Source: Yoonia sp035117555
Lineage (GTDB): Bacteria > Pseudomonadota > Alphaproteobacteria > Rhodobacterales > Rhodobacteraceae
Reading direction: 5' to 3'
Assembly (NCBI RefSeq): GCF_035117555.1
Contig: NZ_JAYKPK010000007.1
Location: 1 to 64,000 of the forward strand
Length of the DNA: 64,000 bases
In this document: piece by piece, positions 16,772-25,320 of the stretch
How the letters are laid out: each line of letters starts with the position of its first letter
Numbering within the stretch: position 1 is the stretch's first letter
Made by a program: the position numbers and the translations under genes
The notes under the pieces: model-generated
Databases searched by the model: none
Told to the model about the DNA's origin: nothing
The model's input: only the letters and a program-made list of their open reading frames with translations

Positions 16772-17539
16772 TTAATTGCCATAGATCGAGGTGGCGAAAT
16801 AACGCGCCGTGATCTCGTCATAGGTGCCGTCCTCAAGGATCGTGGCGATCCCTGCGTTGATCGCCTCGCGAAGCTCATCATCGCCTTGGCGCAGACCGGC
16901 ACCGACACCGGCCCCAAGGATATCCTCGTCAGCGGCAACGGCACCTTTCACCTCGCAGCAGGCACCGGCATCACTGGCAAGGAAATCATCCATCGCCAGA
17001 CTGTCGGCCTGTGTCGCGTCGATCCGGCCTGCGGCAAGATCCTGATTGGCCTCATCCTGCGTCTGATAGGGGCGCAATTCGGTCTCTGCCTCGAAATAGG
17101 TCTGGGCATAAGTTTGGTGGATGGTCGAAACCTGCACACCCAGCACTTTTCCGGCCAGCGATTCAGGGCTGGCGTCCATGTCGATATCACGCTGGCCGAC
17201 GATCACGGTGGGGGTGTTGTAATAAGGGTCCGAGAAATCGATTGTCTCCAATCGGTCTGCCGTGATCGACATCGACGCCATAATCGCATCGATCCGGTTG
17301 GACAGCAGCGCCGGAATGATCCCATCCCAGGCAGTGGGGGTCAGCACGCAGTCCAGCTCTGCCGCGGTGCAGATGGCGTCTATCACTTCAATCTCCCATC
17401 CGACCCAATTGCCTGCGGCATCGGGCGAGGCGAAAGGCGGATAAGGTTCAGCGGCGATCCCGATGCGGACGTCCTGCGCCTGCGCCATACCGGCGACAGC
17501 GATGAAGGCAGTCGTTGCCATAAGGGTCAGTTTTTTCAT
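16772..17539 (-). CDS. Periplasmic amino-acid binding protein of ABC importer
   Basis: 255-residue SBP_bac_3 type protein. ATG at 17539 is preceded by AGGAGAG and opens a signal peptide (MKKLTLMATTAFIAVAGMAQ, cleavage after AQA). The longer open frame to 17698 lacks a ribosome site. Mature motifs: IGIAAEPYPPFASPDAAG, GWEIEVIDAIC, ATQADSLAMDDFL (substrate lobe), and a C-terminal EDGTYDEITARYFATSIYG. These resemble lysine/arginine/ornithine binding proteins. Cysteine pairs (CTAAELDC, ACCEV) may form disulfides. First gene of the importer operon, divergent from the amidinotransferase-fold gene at 17729. Confidence 0.92.
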   Translation of the reverse strand: MKKLTLMATTAFIAVAGMAQAQDVRIGIAAEPYPPFASPDAAGNWVGWEIEVIDAICTAAELDCVLTPTAWDGIIPALLSNRIDAIMASMSITADRLETIDFSDPYYNTPTVIVGQRDIDMDASPESLAGKVLGVQVSTIHQTYAQTYFEAETELRPYQTQDEANQDLAAGRIDATQADSLAMDDFLASDAGACCEVKGAVAADEDILGAGVGAGLRQGDDELREAINAGIATILEDGTYDEITARYFATSIYGN

Positions 17540-17701
17540 TGTTTTCTCTCCTTGTTGTTGAACATGCGGGTGCTGACTGCACCTCTTGATGGTCGCGCAG
17601 CGCCGGTTTTGCGCTGCATTTGCGAAGGCTGCGCCGCCCGAAATGGCATCGCAATCGAAATGTGATTGTATCTGGTCAAAATCCGCGCAATTATTCAAGT
17701 G

Positions 17702-17707
17702 TATAAT
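17702..17707 (+). promoter_or_regulatory. Candidate -10 element TATAAT for the 17729 operon
   Basis: A consensus TATAAT lies 21 bases before the ATG at 17729, in the divergent region 17540-17728. No good -35 at standard spacing is visible, so an activator-dependent promoter or chance is possible. Confidence 0.35.
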
Positions 17708-17728
17708 TTCAGCAGAAGTGAATCCGCT

Positions 17729-18598
17729 ATGCGCTATGGTGCCGAAGACCGATCAAAACCCCTGTCCGCCGTGATCATGCGCGCGCCCGGTGCCGCCATG
17801 GCCAAGGCCGACCCAAAAGACTGGCATTACGGGCCGGGGTTTGACCCTGCGCGCGCGGAAATCCAGCATGCCGAACTGGCCCGGATTGTCACCGCCAACG
17901 GGGCAGAGATTCACTGGATGCCATCGGATGATGACGGTCTGTCCGATGCTGTTTTCGTGCAGGACCCGTCCTTTGTCACCCGCCACGGTGCCGTGATCCT
18001 GAACATGGGCAAAGCTTTGCGTCGGGCTGAACCTGACATGCATGAAGCCTTTTACACGTCCATTGGTGTCCCAGTCATCGGTCGCCTGACAGGCGATGCG
18101 ACCGTGGAATCGGGTGATTGCTTCTGGCTTGACCCACAGACCCTCGCCGTGGGGCGCGGCGTGCGGACTAATCAGGCAGGGATCGCGGCGCTGGCCGATA
18201 TCTTGCGCCCTTACGACATCACGGTGCAGGCCTATGACCTGCCCTATTGGACCGGCCCCGCTGCCTGCCTGCATCTGATGTCGCTTGTCTCCCCCCTCGG
18301 CCCCGATATCGCGCTGATCCATGCGCCACTGCTGCCCTATGCGCTTTGGACGGACATGGAGGCGCGGGGCTGGACCCTGATCCATGCGCCGGAAGATGAA
18401 TTCATCGCCTCAGGCGGGTTGAACCTGAACGTCCTGACCCTGCGCCCGCGCGATGTGGTGATGGTCGATGGTTTCCCCAAGACCCGCGCCCTGATGGAAG
18501 ACGCAGGATGCAATGTGCAGGTCTTTGCCGGTGACGCGCTGTGCATCGCCTGCGAAGGCGGGCCAACCTGCCTGACCCGCCCGGTACTGCGCGGATGA
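17729..18598 (+). CDS. Arginine deiminase / dimethylargininase family hydrolase
   Basis: 289-residue amidinotransferase-fold enzyme that hydrolyses guanidino groups. Visible elements are AVIMRAPGAAM at the N terminus, SDAVFVQDPSFV (substrate-binding Asp region), ESGDCFW, LHLMSLVSPLG with the likely catalytic His, and C-terminal GGPTCLTRPVL with the nucleophilic Cys. Length fits dimethylarginine dimethylaminohydrolases better than the roughly 400-residue arginine deiminases. ATG at 17729 is preferred to an upstream start at 17666. Its stop overlaps the TetR gene (ATGA). With the importer and aminotransferase it probably feeds on arginine or methylated arginines, giving citrulline. Confidence 0.85.
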   Translation: MRYGAEDRSKPLSAVIMRAPGAAMAKADPKDWHYGPGFDPARAEIQHAELARIVTANGAEIHWMPSDDDGLSDAVFVQDPSFVTRHGAVILNMGKALRRAEPDMHEAFYTSIGVPVIGRLTGDATVESGDCFWLDPQTLAVGRGVRTNQAGIAALADILRPYDITVQAYDLPYWTGPAACLHLMSLVSPLGPDIALIHAPLLPYALWTDMEARGWTLIHAPEDEFIASGGLNLNVLTLRPRDVVMVDGFPKTRALMEDAGCNVQVFAGDALCIACEGGPTCLTRPVLRG

Positions 18599-19224
18599 CA
18601 ACCCGCCGCACCTTCAAACGCGAAGGCGAAGAGGCGCGGCGCGCAGCGCTGATCGACGCCACGCTGGACTGCATCGCCGCAGGTGGGCCGCAGGCCGCGA
18701 CAGTGCGCGCCATCGCCGTCAAGGCAGGCGTGACGCCGGGACTGATCAAACATTATTTCGACAGCAAAGAAGACCTCGTTGCCGCCGCCCACGAAACCCT
18801 GATGACGCGCCTGACCGAGGCGAGTGCCGCCTCGCTTGACGATCTGCCGGCTGATCCTTTGGCGCGGTTGGCAGGGTTCATTGCCAATGCCGTGACCCCC
18901 CCTGTCGTCGATCCGCGCGCCATGGCGCTTTGGGCGGCATCGATGCAACTGGTCCCGCGTGACGCTGCGATGCGCGCGGTGCATGAACGCACCTATCTGG
19001 CCTTCCGCAACCGGCTGGAGGCGATGATCACCGATGCGCTGCGCGAGACCGGCAAACCCTGCGGTAAGGCGACTACCCGCAGCCTCGCCATCGCGGGCAA
19101 TGCGCTGCTGGACGGGCTTTGGATCGAAGCCTCCGTCCTGCCCGACCAATTTGCGACCGGCGAGATGCGCAGCCTTGCGATCCGCGCCTTTGGCCGCCTT
19201 CTCGACCTCAACCTACCGGAGTAA
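18595..19224 (+). CDS. TetR-family transcriptional regulator (BetI-like)
   Basis: 209 residues. N-terminal TetR DNA-binding domain: RRAALIDATLDCIAAGG, then ATVRAIAVKAGVTPGLIKHYFDSKEDL near residues 38-62, the standard helix-turn-helix block. The C-terminal ligand domain resembles BetI-type regulators (MALWAASMQLVPRD). The start overlaps the upstream stop and the gene ends 3 bases before the aminotransferase, placing it inside the operon it likely controls. The ligand may be arginine or a 2-keto derivative, but this is inference. Confidence 0.9.
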   Translation: MTTRRTFKREGEEARRAALIDATLDCIAAGGPQAATVRAIAVKAGVTPGLIKHYFDSKEDLVAAAHETLMTRLTEASAASLDDLPADPLARLAGFIANAVTPPVVDPRAMALWAASMQLVPRDAAMRAVHERTYLAFRNRLEAMITDALRETGKPCGKATTRSLAIAGNALLDGLWIEASVLPDQFATGEMRSLAIRAFGRLLDLNLPE

Positions 19225-19227
19225 GTG

Positions 19228-20406
19228 ATGCATTATGCTGCTGTGACCACCCGTCTTGCCGGGATGGGGTCTGATAAATGGGCGCTCAGCGCCGCTGCCA
19301 ATGCGCGGATTCGCGCGGGTGAAAAGGTGGTCAACCTGACCATCGGCGAACCCGATGTCCCGACACCCGATACCTTGATCCAAAGCGCCACAAGCGCGAT
19401 GCAGGCCGGGCGCACCGGCTATTCCAACGGGCGGGGGGAACCGGCCCTGCTGCGCGCCCTGTCGGGCCGTTATAGCGCGTTAACCGGGCGCACGATTGGA
19501 ACTGACCGTTTCCTGTGCCTTCCCGGCACGCAGACATCCTTGTTTCTGGTGCTGATGGCAATCTGCGATCCGGGGTCCGAAGTGATCCTCGGTGATCCGA
19601 TGTATGCGACATATGAAGGGCTGATCCGCGCCGCCGGTGCGGTCCCGGTGCATGTCACGCTGGACCCGGCGCATGGCTTCCGGCTGCAAGCCAGCGATAT
19701 CGCGGAAAAGGTCACCGCCGCCACACGCGCGATCATGGTGAACACACCGCATAACCCGACCGGCGCAATTTTGGGCCCCGATGATCTGGACGCGATCTGT
19801 GCGGTGGCGGAAGCACATGACCTCTGGGTCATCTCGGACGAGGTTTACGGCAATCTGACGCATAATAACGCGGTCTTTACCTCGGCCTTGGCCAATCCGA
19901 CATATCAGGACCGCGTGATCGTCACCGCCTCGATCTCCAAATCCCATGCCGCGCCGGGGTTCCGGTCGGGCTGGGTCTGTGCCTCGGCCGATTTCTGCGC
20001 GCGGGCTTTGCCCTTGTCGGAAACCATGCTGTTCGGCTCGCAACCCTTCATCGCCGATATGACGGCAGAAGCGGTGACCAGCCCCCCCACCCTCGCCCGC
20101 GCCATGGCCGGACGGATGGCAAATCGCGCCCGGATCATTCATGACGCCTTGGACGGGGTGGCAGGCCTGCACGTGCATCTGCCCGAGGCGGGAATGTTCG
20201 CCTTGCTCGACATCCGCGCCCTTAGTCAGGATTCACAGGCTTTCGCCTTTGCCTTGCTCGATGCGACAAAAGTCGCCGTCATGCCAGGTGCCTCCTTCGG
20301 CGCGGCGTTTGAGGGTTGGCTGCGCCTTGCCCTAAACGCCAGCGATGATGACACGCGCGCCGCCTGCGCCCGGATCGCTGATTTCGCGCAAGGATATCAG
20401 CCATGA
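19228..20406 (+). CDS. PLP-dependent aminotransferase, probable arginine:pyruvate transaminase
   Basis: 392-residue class I/II aminotransferase. Motifs: NLTIGEPDVPTPD at the N terminus, NTPHNPTGAIL with the cofactor Asn, VISDEVYGNL with the PLP Asp/Tyr, and SISKSHAAPGFRSGW with the Schiff-base Lys. ATG at 19228 has GGAG 6 bases upstream; a GTG at 19225 is adjacent. The stop overlaps the next gene, an AruI-like decarboxylase. In Pseudomonas aeruginosa, AruH transaminates arginine to 2-ketoarginine and AruI decarboxylates it; the pairing here supports the same reaction. Substrate specificity is inferred from context, not from active-site residues. Confidence 0.85.
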   Translation: MHYAAVTTRLAGMGSDKWALSAAANARIRAGEKVVNLTIGEPDVPTPDTLIQSATSAMQAGRTGYSNGRGEPALLRALSGRYSALTGRTIGTDRFLCLPGTQTSLFLVLMAICDPGSEVILGDPMYATYEGLIRAAGAVPVHVTLDPAHGFRLQASDIAEKVTAATRAIMVNTPHNPTGAILGPDDLDAICAVAEAHDLWVISDEVYGNLTHNNAVFTSALANPTYQDRVIVTASISKSHAAPGFRSGWVCASADFCARALPLSETMLFGSQPFIADMTAEAVTSPPTLARAMAGRMANRARIIHDALDGVAGLHVHLPEAGMFALLDIRALSQDSQAFAFALLDATKVAVMPGASFGAAFEGWLRLALNASDDDTRAACARIADFAQGYQP

Positions 20407-21950
20407 CATCCGTGGCCGAAACCCTTGTCGGCTGGCTCAGATCCATGGGAACCGAGGTAATCTTCGGCATCCCCGGCGTTCATACGATCGAGCTTTACCG
20501 TGCCTTGCCGGATGCCGGTATCCGCCATGTCACGCCAAGGCACGAGGCTGGCGCGGGTTTCATGGCCGATGGCTATGCCCGTGTGACAGGCCGGTTCGGC
20601 GTGGCCTTGGTGATCACCGGGCCGGGGCTGACCAATATCCTGACGCCGATGGCGCAGGCGCGCGCGGATTCGGTGCCGATGCTGGTGATTTCGGGGGTAA
20701 ACCGGCGTGACAGCTTGGGCAAAGGGCTGGGCCATCTGCATGAACTGCCCGACCAACTGGCGCTGACCAAGACATTGGGTCCGGCCTTTCATCTGAACCA
20801 GCCTGACGAATTGCCCGGCATCCTGACCCAGATCGCCACTGCCTTGACCAATGGTCGCGGCGGTCCTGTGCATCTGCAAATCCCGCTCGATTTGATGGCG
20901 GCAGAGGCACCAGACGCGCCAGAAAATGTTGCGGCTGATCCCGCCACGACGCCAGATGTGACCCGTGCAAATGTCCTGCTTGACCGCGCAGAATCCGCGG
21001 TGATCCTTGCCGGTGGCGGCTGTCGCCATGCGGGCGCGGAATTGCAGGCGCTGGCCGAACGGCTGGGTGCGCCGGTGATCCTGACCACCAATGCGCGCGG
21101 GCTGATGCATGGGCATCCGCTGGTCGTGCCTGCCACACCCAGCCTTGCGCCGGTGCGCGACCTGATCGGCGCTGCAGATCAGGTACTGGTGCTCGGCTCT
21201 GAAATGGGGCCGACGGATTACGATATGTATGATGATGGTGGTTTCCCGGATGTGGCACAGATGATCCGCGTCGATATCGACGCAGACCAACTCGCCCGCC
21301 ATCCGGCCGCCCTGCCACTGCAAGGCGATGTCGGAACAATCCTGCCGCATCTGACACGCGCCACCCCCGCACAAAATGGCCCTGCCCGCGCGGCTGCCAC
21401 ATGCAAAGCAGCGCATGCCGCCCTCCCCGCAGGTTATGCCGCAGAAATCGCCGTGCTCGACGCTCTGCGCGACACCTGTCCGGGTGCCATCATGGTCGGC
21501 GATTCCACACAAGTGATCTATGCAGGCAATATGTATTACGACCACGACCGCCCGCGTGGCTGGTTCAACGCCGCCACCGGCTATGGCGCTTTGGGCTATG
21601 CGACGGGTGCGGCAGTCGGCGCAGCGCTCGCTGCCCCCGATGCGCGCATCCTGTGCCTGATCGGCGATGGCGGTCTGATGTTCGCCCCCGGCGAGCTGAT
21701 GACAGCGGTCGAGGAAAACCTGAACATCACCTTCATCGTTTTCAACAACGCGGGCTTTGGCGAGATTGCCAATGCCATGAAAGCCGCAGGGGCAGAGGTG
21801 CTGGGCTGCACCCCGCGCCCGCCCGGCTTTGCCGATTTCGCGCGGGCTTGCGGCCTGCCCTATACCTGCACGACGCCCGCAAATCTGGACGCAACAGCCC
21901 CCGGCCCCCGGATGATCGAGGTGACATTGCCCCCGGTCACTGCCTCCTGA
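20403..21950 (+). CDS. Thiamine-diphosphate enzyme, probable 5-guanidino-2-oxopentanoate decarboxylase (AruI-like)
   Basis: 515-residue three-domain ThDP enzyme of the acetolactate synthase superfamily. N-terminal PYR domain with FGIPGVHTIELY and the catalytic Glu in RHEAGAGFMADGYAR (residues about 47-61); central domain AVILAGGGCRHAGAEL; C-terminal PP domain with the cofactor motif GDGGLMFAPGELMTAVEENLNI. It starts with a 4-base overlap on the aminotransferase, as expected if it decarboxylates the keto acid made by it. Shorter than typical AHAS and without a regulatory subunit gene nearby, which argues against branched-chain synthesis. Confidence 0.85.
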   Translation: MTSVAETLVGWLRSMGTEVIFGIPGVHTIELYRALPDAGIRHVTPRHEAGAGFMADGYARVTGRFGVALVITGPGLTNILTPMAQARADSVPMLVISGVNRRDSLGKGLGHLHELPDQLALTKTLGPAFHLNQPDELPGILTQIATALTNGRGGPVHLQIPLDLMAAEAPDAPENVAADPATTPDVTRANVLLDRAESAVILAGGGCRHAGAELQALAERLGAPVILTTNARGLMHGHPLVVPATPSLAPVRDLIGAADQVLVLGSEMGPTDYDMYDDGGFPDVAQMIRVDIDADQLARHPAALPLQGDVGTILPHLTRATPAQNGPARAAATCKAAHAALPAGYAAEIAVLDALRDTCPGAIMVGDSTQVIYAGNMYYDHDRPRGWFNAATGYGALGYATGAAVGAALAAPDARILCLIGDGGLMFAPGELMTAVEENLNITFIVFNNAGFGEIANAMKAAGAEVLGCTPRPPGFADFARACGLPYTCTTPANLDATAPGPRMIEVTLPPVTAS

Positions 21951-22905
21951 TCCGGCTGGGCGGCACCCCGAACCGCCGCCGGAACGCCCGGGAAAAGCTG
22001 GTCGGATCAACAAAGCCACAGCGCAGCGCGATATCGCGCAGCGCATGGTCGGTGTCCGTCACCATCCGCCGCGCCATCTGTAACCGCAGGTCCAGATAGG
22101 CCGCGCCCGGCCCCTGGCCCAAAGCATCACGAAACACTTGTTCCATCCGGCGCGGGCCCAGCCCCTGCGCGCGGGCAATGGTGGCAAGCGGCAGCGGCTC
22201 TTCCAGATGCGCATTCATCATCGCCAGCGCGCCCGCCAGCCGTGCATCGCCCGCCACCGGCACCAGACCGGGGCGTTGCGGGCGGCTTCCATCGACCTGC
22301 GGTTCATATTGAAACGACGCCGCCACCTGCCCCGCCAGCGCCGCGCCACACCGCGCCCCGATCAGATGCAGCATCAGGTCAGCAGCAGGCGCCGCACCGC
22401 CCGCCGTAAAGCGGTTGCGCGAAATGACAAAACGGTCTGGCACGACATCAACGGCGGGATGGGCGCTGGCGAAATCCTCCAGATCTTCCCAATGAACGGT
22501 GGCACGGTGCCCGTCCAACAGACCGGCCCGCGCCAGAACCCAAGGTCCCGCATCGACCGCCCCTACAGCGTGGAATTGCCCGGCAATCCGGCGCAAGTCT
22601 GCGATCAAAGGACGGGTCGCAACCTCCGACTGGTTATAGCCCGCGACCACGATCAGCGCATCAGCGCCCACGGCAGCATTCAACGCCCCGATGGCAGGCA
22701 AGGCGATCCCGCAGGTTAGCGCCACATCCTCGCCCGAGGGCGAGACGACGCGCCAGCGAAACCCCTCCTGCCCCAGATGCCGGTTGGCATTGCGCAACGG
22801 GTCCAGCACCGACGCGACCTCCAATATCGACGCCCGCGGTAGCACCAGCACCGCAATGTCCAGCGGGCGGTCCGAAGGCGCAAAAATGGTTGCAGAAAAT
22901 GCCAT
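21937..22905 (-). CDS. GlxA-family AraC-type regulator, CdhR-like
   Basis: 322-residue regulator. The N-terminal DJ-1/PfpI-like sensor domain (LDIAVLVLPRASILEVASVLDPL; VDAGPWVLARAGLLDGHRATVHW) is followed by an AraC helix-turn-helix (LATIARAQGLGPRRMEQVFRDALG, then IALRCGFVDPTSFSRAFRRRFGVPPS). CdhR of Pseudomonas, controlling carnitine dehydrogenase, has this architecture. It diverges from the carnitine genes with 67 bases between starts, so it most likely binds there. ATG at 22905 is chosen by the sensor-domain start; the frame is open further upstream only because it runs antisense to the next gene. Its 3' end overlaps the decarboxylase gene by 14 bases, tail to tail. Confidence 0.88.
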   Translation of the reverse strand: MAFSATIFAPSDRPLDIAVLVLPRASILEVASVLDPLRNANRHLGQEGFRWRVVSPSGEDVALTCGIALPAIGALNAAVGADALIVVAGYNQSEVATRPLIADLRRIAGQFHAVGAVDAGPWVLARAGLLDGHRATVHWEDLEDFASAHPAVDVVPDRFVISRNRFTAGGAAPAADLMLHLIGARCGAALAGQVAASFQYEPQVDGSRPQRPGLVPVAGDARLAGALAMMNAHLEEPLPLATIARAQGLGPRRMEQVFRDALGQGPGAAYLDLRLQMARRMVTDTDHALRDIALRCGFVDPTSFSRAFRRRFGVPPSRIRRQ

Positions 22906-22972
22906 ATCTGTTTCGTAAATCGCCAAGCCTGCGCGCGCAACCCTGTTAGCCTGCCGGGAAAGGAGACAGCCA

Positions 22973-23881
22973 ATGCCACTCACCATGAACCGCGAGGTTT
23001 TCATCACCTGTGCCGTCACCGGATCGGGCAGCACGCAGGATATGTCGCCGCATGTGCCACGTTCCCCCGCACAGATCGCCAGCGCCGCGATTGACGCGGC
23101 CAAGGCCGGGGCCGCCATTGTCCATTGCCACGTGCGCGACCCTGAAACTGGCGTGCCCTCACGCGACCCCGCACTGTACCGCGAAGTCACCGACCGTATC
23201 CGCGACGCAGAGGTCGATGTGATCCTGAACCTGACCGCTGGCATGGGCGGCGACCTGATGTTCGACGGGACGGAAACGATGAACCGCATGTCGCAGACAT
23301 CCGACATGGCAGGTGCCGCCGAACGGGTGCAGCATATCGTCGATTGCCGCCCTGAAATCTGCACGCTTGATTGCGGCACGATGAATTTCGCCGAGGCCGA
23401 TTATGTCATGGTCAACACGCCCGGCATGTTGCGCGATATGGCCGCGCGCATGGCAGCCACCGGCGTGCGGATCGAAATTGAAGCCTTCGACACCGGCCAT
23501 CTGTGGTTCGCCAAACAATTGGTGAAAGACGGCATCATCCCCGCTCCGGTGCTGGTCCAGCTTTGCATGGGTGTGCCTTGGGGCGCGCCGGATGACCTCA
23601 ACACCTTCATGGCGATGGTCAATAACGTGCCGGACGACTGGCACTGGTCCGCCTTCGCACTCGGGCGCAATGAAATGCCCTATGTCGCGGCCTCTGTGCT
23701 GGCGGGCGGCAATGTGCGGGTCGGGCTGGAAGACAACCTCTATCTGTCCAAAGGCATGCTGGCCAGTAATGCGCAGCTGGTCGAAAAGGCAGTCACTATC
23801 GTAGACAACATGGGCGCAAAGGTGATCGGGCCGGATGCTGTGCGCGAACGCTTGCACCTGACCAAGAGGGCACCATTATGA
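22973..23881 (+). CDS. BKACE-family beta-keto acid cleavage enzyme, probable 3-dehydrocarnitine:acetyl-CoA trimethylamine transferase
   Basis: 302-residue zinc enzyme of the 3-keto-5-aminohexanoate cleavage (BKACE) family. Zinc-binding HCHVRDPETG near residues 46-55, the conserved strand VILNLTAGMGG, and CTLDCGTMNF are visible. In carnitine catabolism this family cleaves 3-dehydrocarnitine with acetyl-CoA to betainyl-CoA and acetoacetate. ATG at 22973 has AGGAG upstream. The stop overlaps the carnitine dehydrogenase start (ATGA), strongly supporting dehydrocarnitine as substrate. Confidence 0.9.
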   Translation: MPLTMNREVFITCAVTGSGSTQDMSPHVPRSPAQIASAAIDAAKAGAAIVHCHVRDPETGVPSRDPALYREVTDRIRDAEVDVILNLTAGMGGDLMFDGTETMNRMSQTSDMAGAAERVQHIVDCRPEICTLDCGTMNFAEADYVMVNTPGMLRDMAARMAATGVRIEIEAFDTGHLWFAKQLVKDGIIPAPVLVQLCMGVPWGAPDDLNTFMAMVNNVPDDWHWSAFALGRNEMPYVAASVLAGGNVRVGLEDNLYLSKGMLASNAQLVEKAVTIVDNMGAKVIGPDAVRERLHLTKRAPL

Positions 23882-25320
23882 AGGCCGCGATCATCGGTGG
23901 TGGCGTGATCGGCGGCGGCTGGGCGGCGCGGTTCTTGCTGAACGGCTGGGATGTCGTTGTCTTCGATCCAGACCCCGACGCACCACGCAAAATCAACGCA
24001 GTGCTGGACAATGCCAGATTATCGCTGCCCGCGCTGTCCGATGTGCCGCTGCCCGCGATGGGCAAGCTTAGCTATGCCACGACCCTGACAGAGGCCGTGA
24101 CAGGGGCGGATTACATTCAGGAATCCGTCTCCGAACGGCTCGACCTGAAACATCGCGTCTATGCGGATATCCAGCGCGCGGCACCGGATACACCGTTGGG
24201 CTCCTCCACATCCGGTTACAAACCGTCCCAATTGCAGAAAGGCGCGATCAACCCCGCTGCGATCTTCGTCGCGCATCCGTTCAACCCGGTCTACCTGCTG
24301 CCGCTGGTCGAGGTGGTGCCCAGCCCCGCCAGCGACATGACCCTGATCGAAACCGTCAAGGAAACCCTGCGCAGCCTAGGCATGTTCCCGCTGCATGTGC
24401 GCAAGGAAATCGACGCCCATATCGCCGACCGGTTCCTGGAGGCGGTCTGGCGCGAGGCGCTGTGGCTGGTCAAAGACGGCATCGCCACCACCGAGGAAAT
24501 CGACGAGGCAATCCGCATGGGGTTCGGCCTGCGCTGGGGCCAGATGGGCCTGTTCGAAACCTACCGGATCGCCGGGGGCGAGGCTGGCATGAAACATTTC
24601 CTGGAACAATTCGGCCCCTGCCTGACCTGGCCCTGGACCAGATTGACGGATGTGCCGGAATTCAACGAAGACCTGGTCGATCTGATCGCCGGGCAATCGG
24701 ATGCGCAATCCGGCCATCATTCGATCCGCGATCTGGAACGCATCCGCGACGACAATCTTGTCGGCTTTCTGCGGGTGCTGAAAGACCGCGACTGGGGGGC
24801 CGGTCAGGTGCTGAACGCGCATGACGCCTTGCGGCGCGACACTGTGACAGCACCGGATGCCGATGGCCCGCTGGTAAACCTGCAGGTCCTGCCCAGCTGG
24901 ATCGATTACAACGGCCATATGACCGAAAGCCGCTATCTGTTTGCAGGCTCAGAAACCTCAGATGCACTGTTGCGGCTGATCGGCGCGGATATGGATTATG
25001 TCGCAGGCGGGCACAGCTATTACACCGCCGAAACCCATATCCTGCATCTGGGCGAGGCAAAACTGGGCGACCACCTGACCGGATCAGTGCAGGTTCTGGA
25101 AGCCGATGAAAAGCGGCTGCATGTCTTCATCACCATCGCGAAAGATGGCACGCCAGTGGCGACACTGGAACAGATGCTGCTGCATGTCGATATGGCGGCA
25201 GGCAAGACCTGCCCCGCCGCCCCCGATATCCTCGCCCGGCTGCTGCCGATCCGCGATGCCCATGCGAGCCTGCCGCGCCCCGCCAGCGCAGGCCGCCATG
25301 TCGGACAAAGGAAAACCTGA
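23878..25320 (+). CDS. L-carnitine 3-dehydrogenase fused to a hotdog thioesterase
   Basis: 480-residue bifunctional protein. Residues 1-315 are a 3-hydroxyacyl-CoA-dehydrogenase-fold NAD enzyme: GGGVIGGGWAARFLLNGWDVVVFDPDPD, STSGYKPSQLQ, FVAHPFNPVYLLPLVEVV with the catalytic His. Residues about 330-460 are a hotdog thioesterase (LPSWIDYNGHMTESRYLFAGS; HILHLGEAKLGD; HVFITIAKDG). Known fused carnitine dehydrogenases carry this extra domain, proposed to hydrolyse betainyl-CoA to glycine betaine. Together with the BKACE enzyme it can turn carnitine into betaine plus acetoacetate. Overlaps both neighbours, so the operon is tightly coupled. Confidence 0.92.
   Translation: MKAAIIGGGVIGGGWAARFLLNGWDVVVFDPDPDAPRKINAVLDNARLSLPALSDVPLPAMGKLSYATTLTEAVTGADYIQESVSERLDLKHRVYADIQRAAPDTPLGSSTSGYKPSQLQKGAINPAAIFVAHPFNPVYLLPLVEVVPSPASDMTLIETVKETLRSLGMFPLHVRKEIDAHIADRFLEAVWREALWLVKDGIATTEEIDEAIRMGFGLRWGQMGLFETYRIAGGEAGMKHFLEQFGPCLTWPWTRLTDVPEFNEDLVDLIAGQSDAQSGHHSIRDLERIRDDNLVGFLRVLKDRDWGAGQVLNAHDALRRDTVTAPDADGPLVNLQVLPSWIDYNGHMTESRYLFAGSETSDALLRLIGADMDYVAGGHSYYTAETHILHLGEAKLGDHLTGSVQVLEADEKRLHVFITIAKDGTPVATLEQMLLHVDMAAGKTCPAAPDILARLLPIRDAHASLPRPASAGRHVGQRKT

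Noticed and set aside
20397..22046. Long minus-strand open frame opposite the AruI-like gene
   Set aside because: Composition is that of a reverse-complement shadow in high-GC coding DNA; the plus strand has full ThDP-enzyme motifs.
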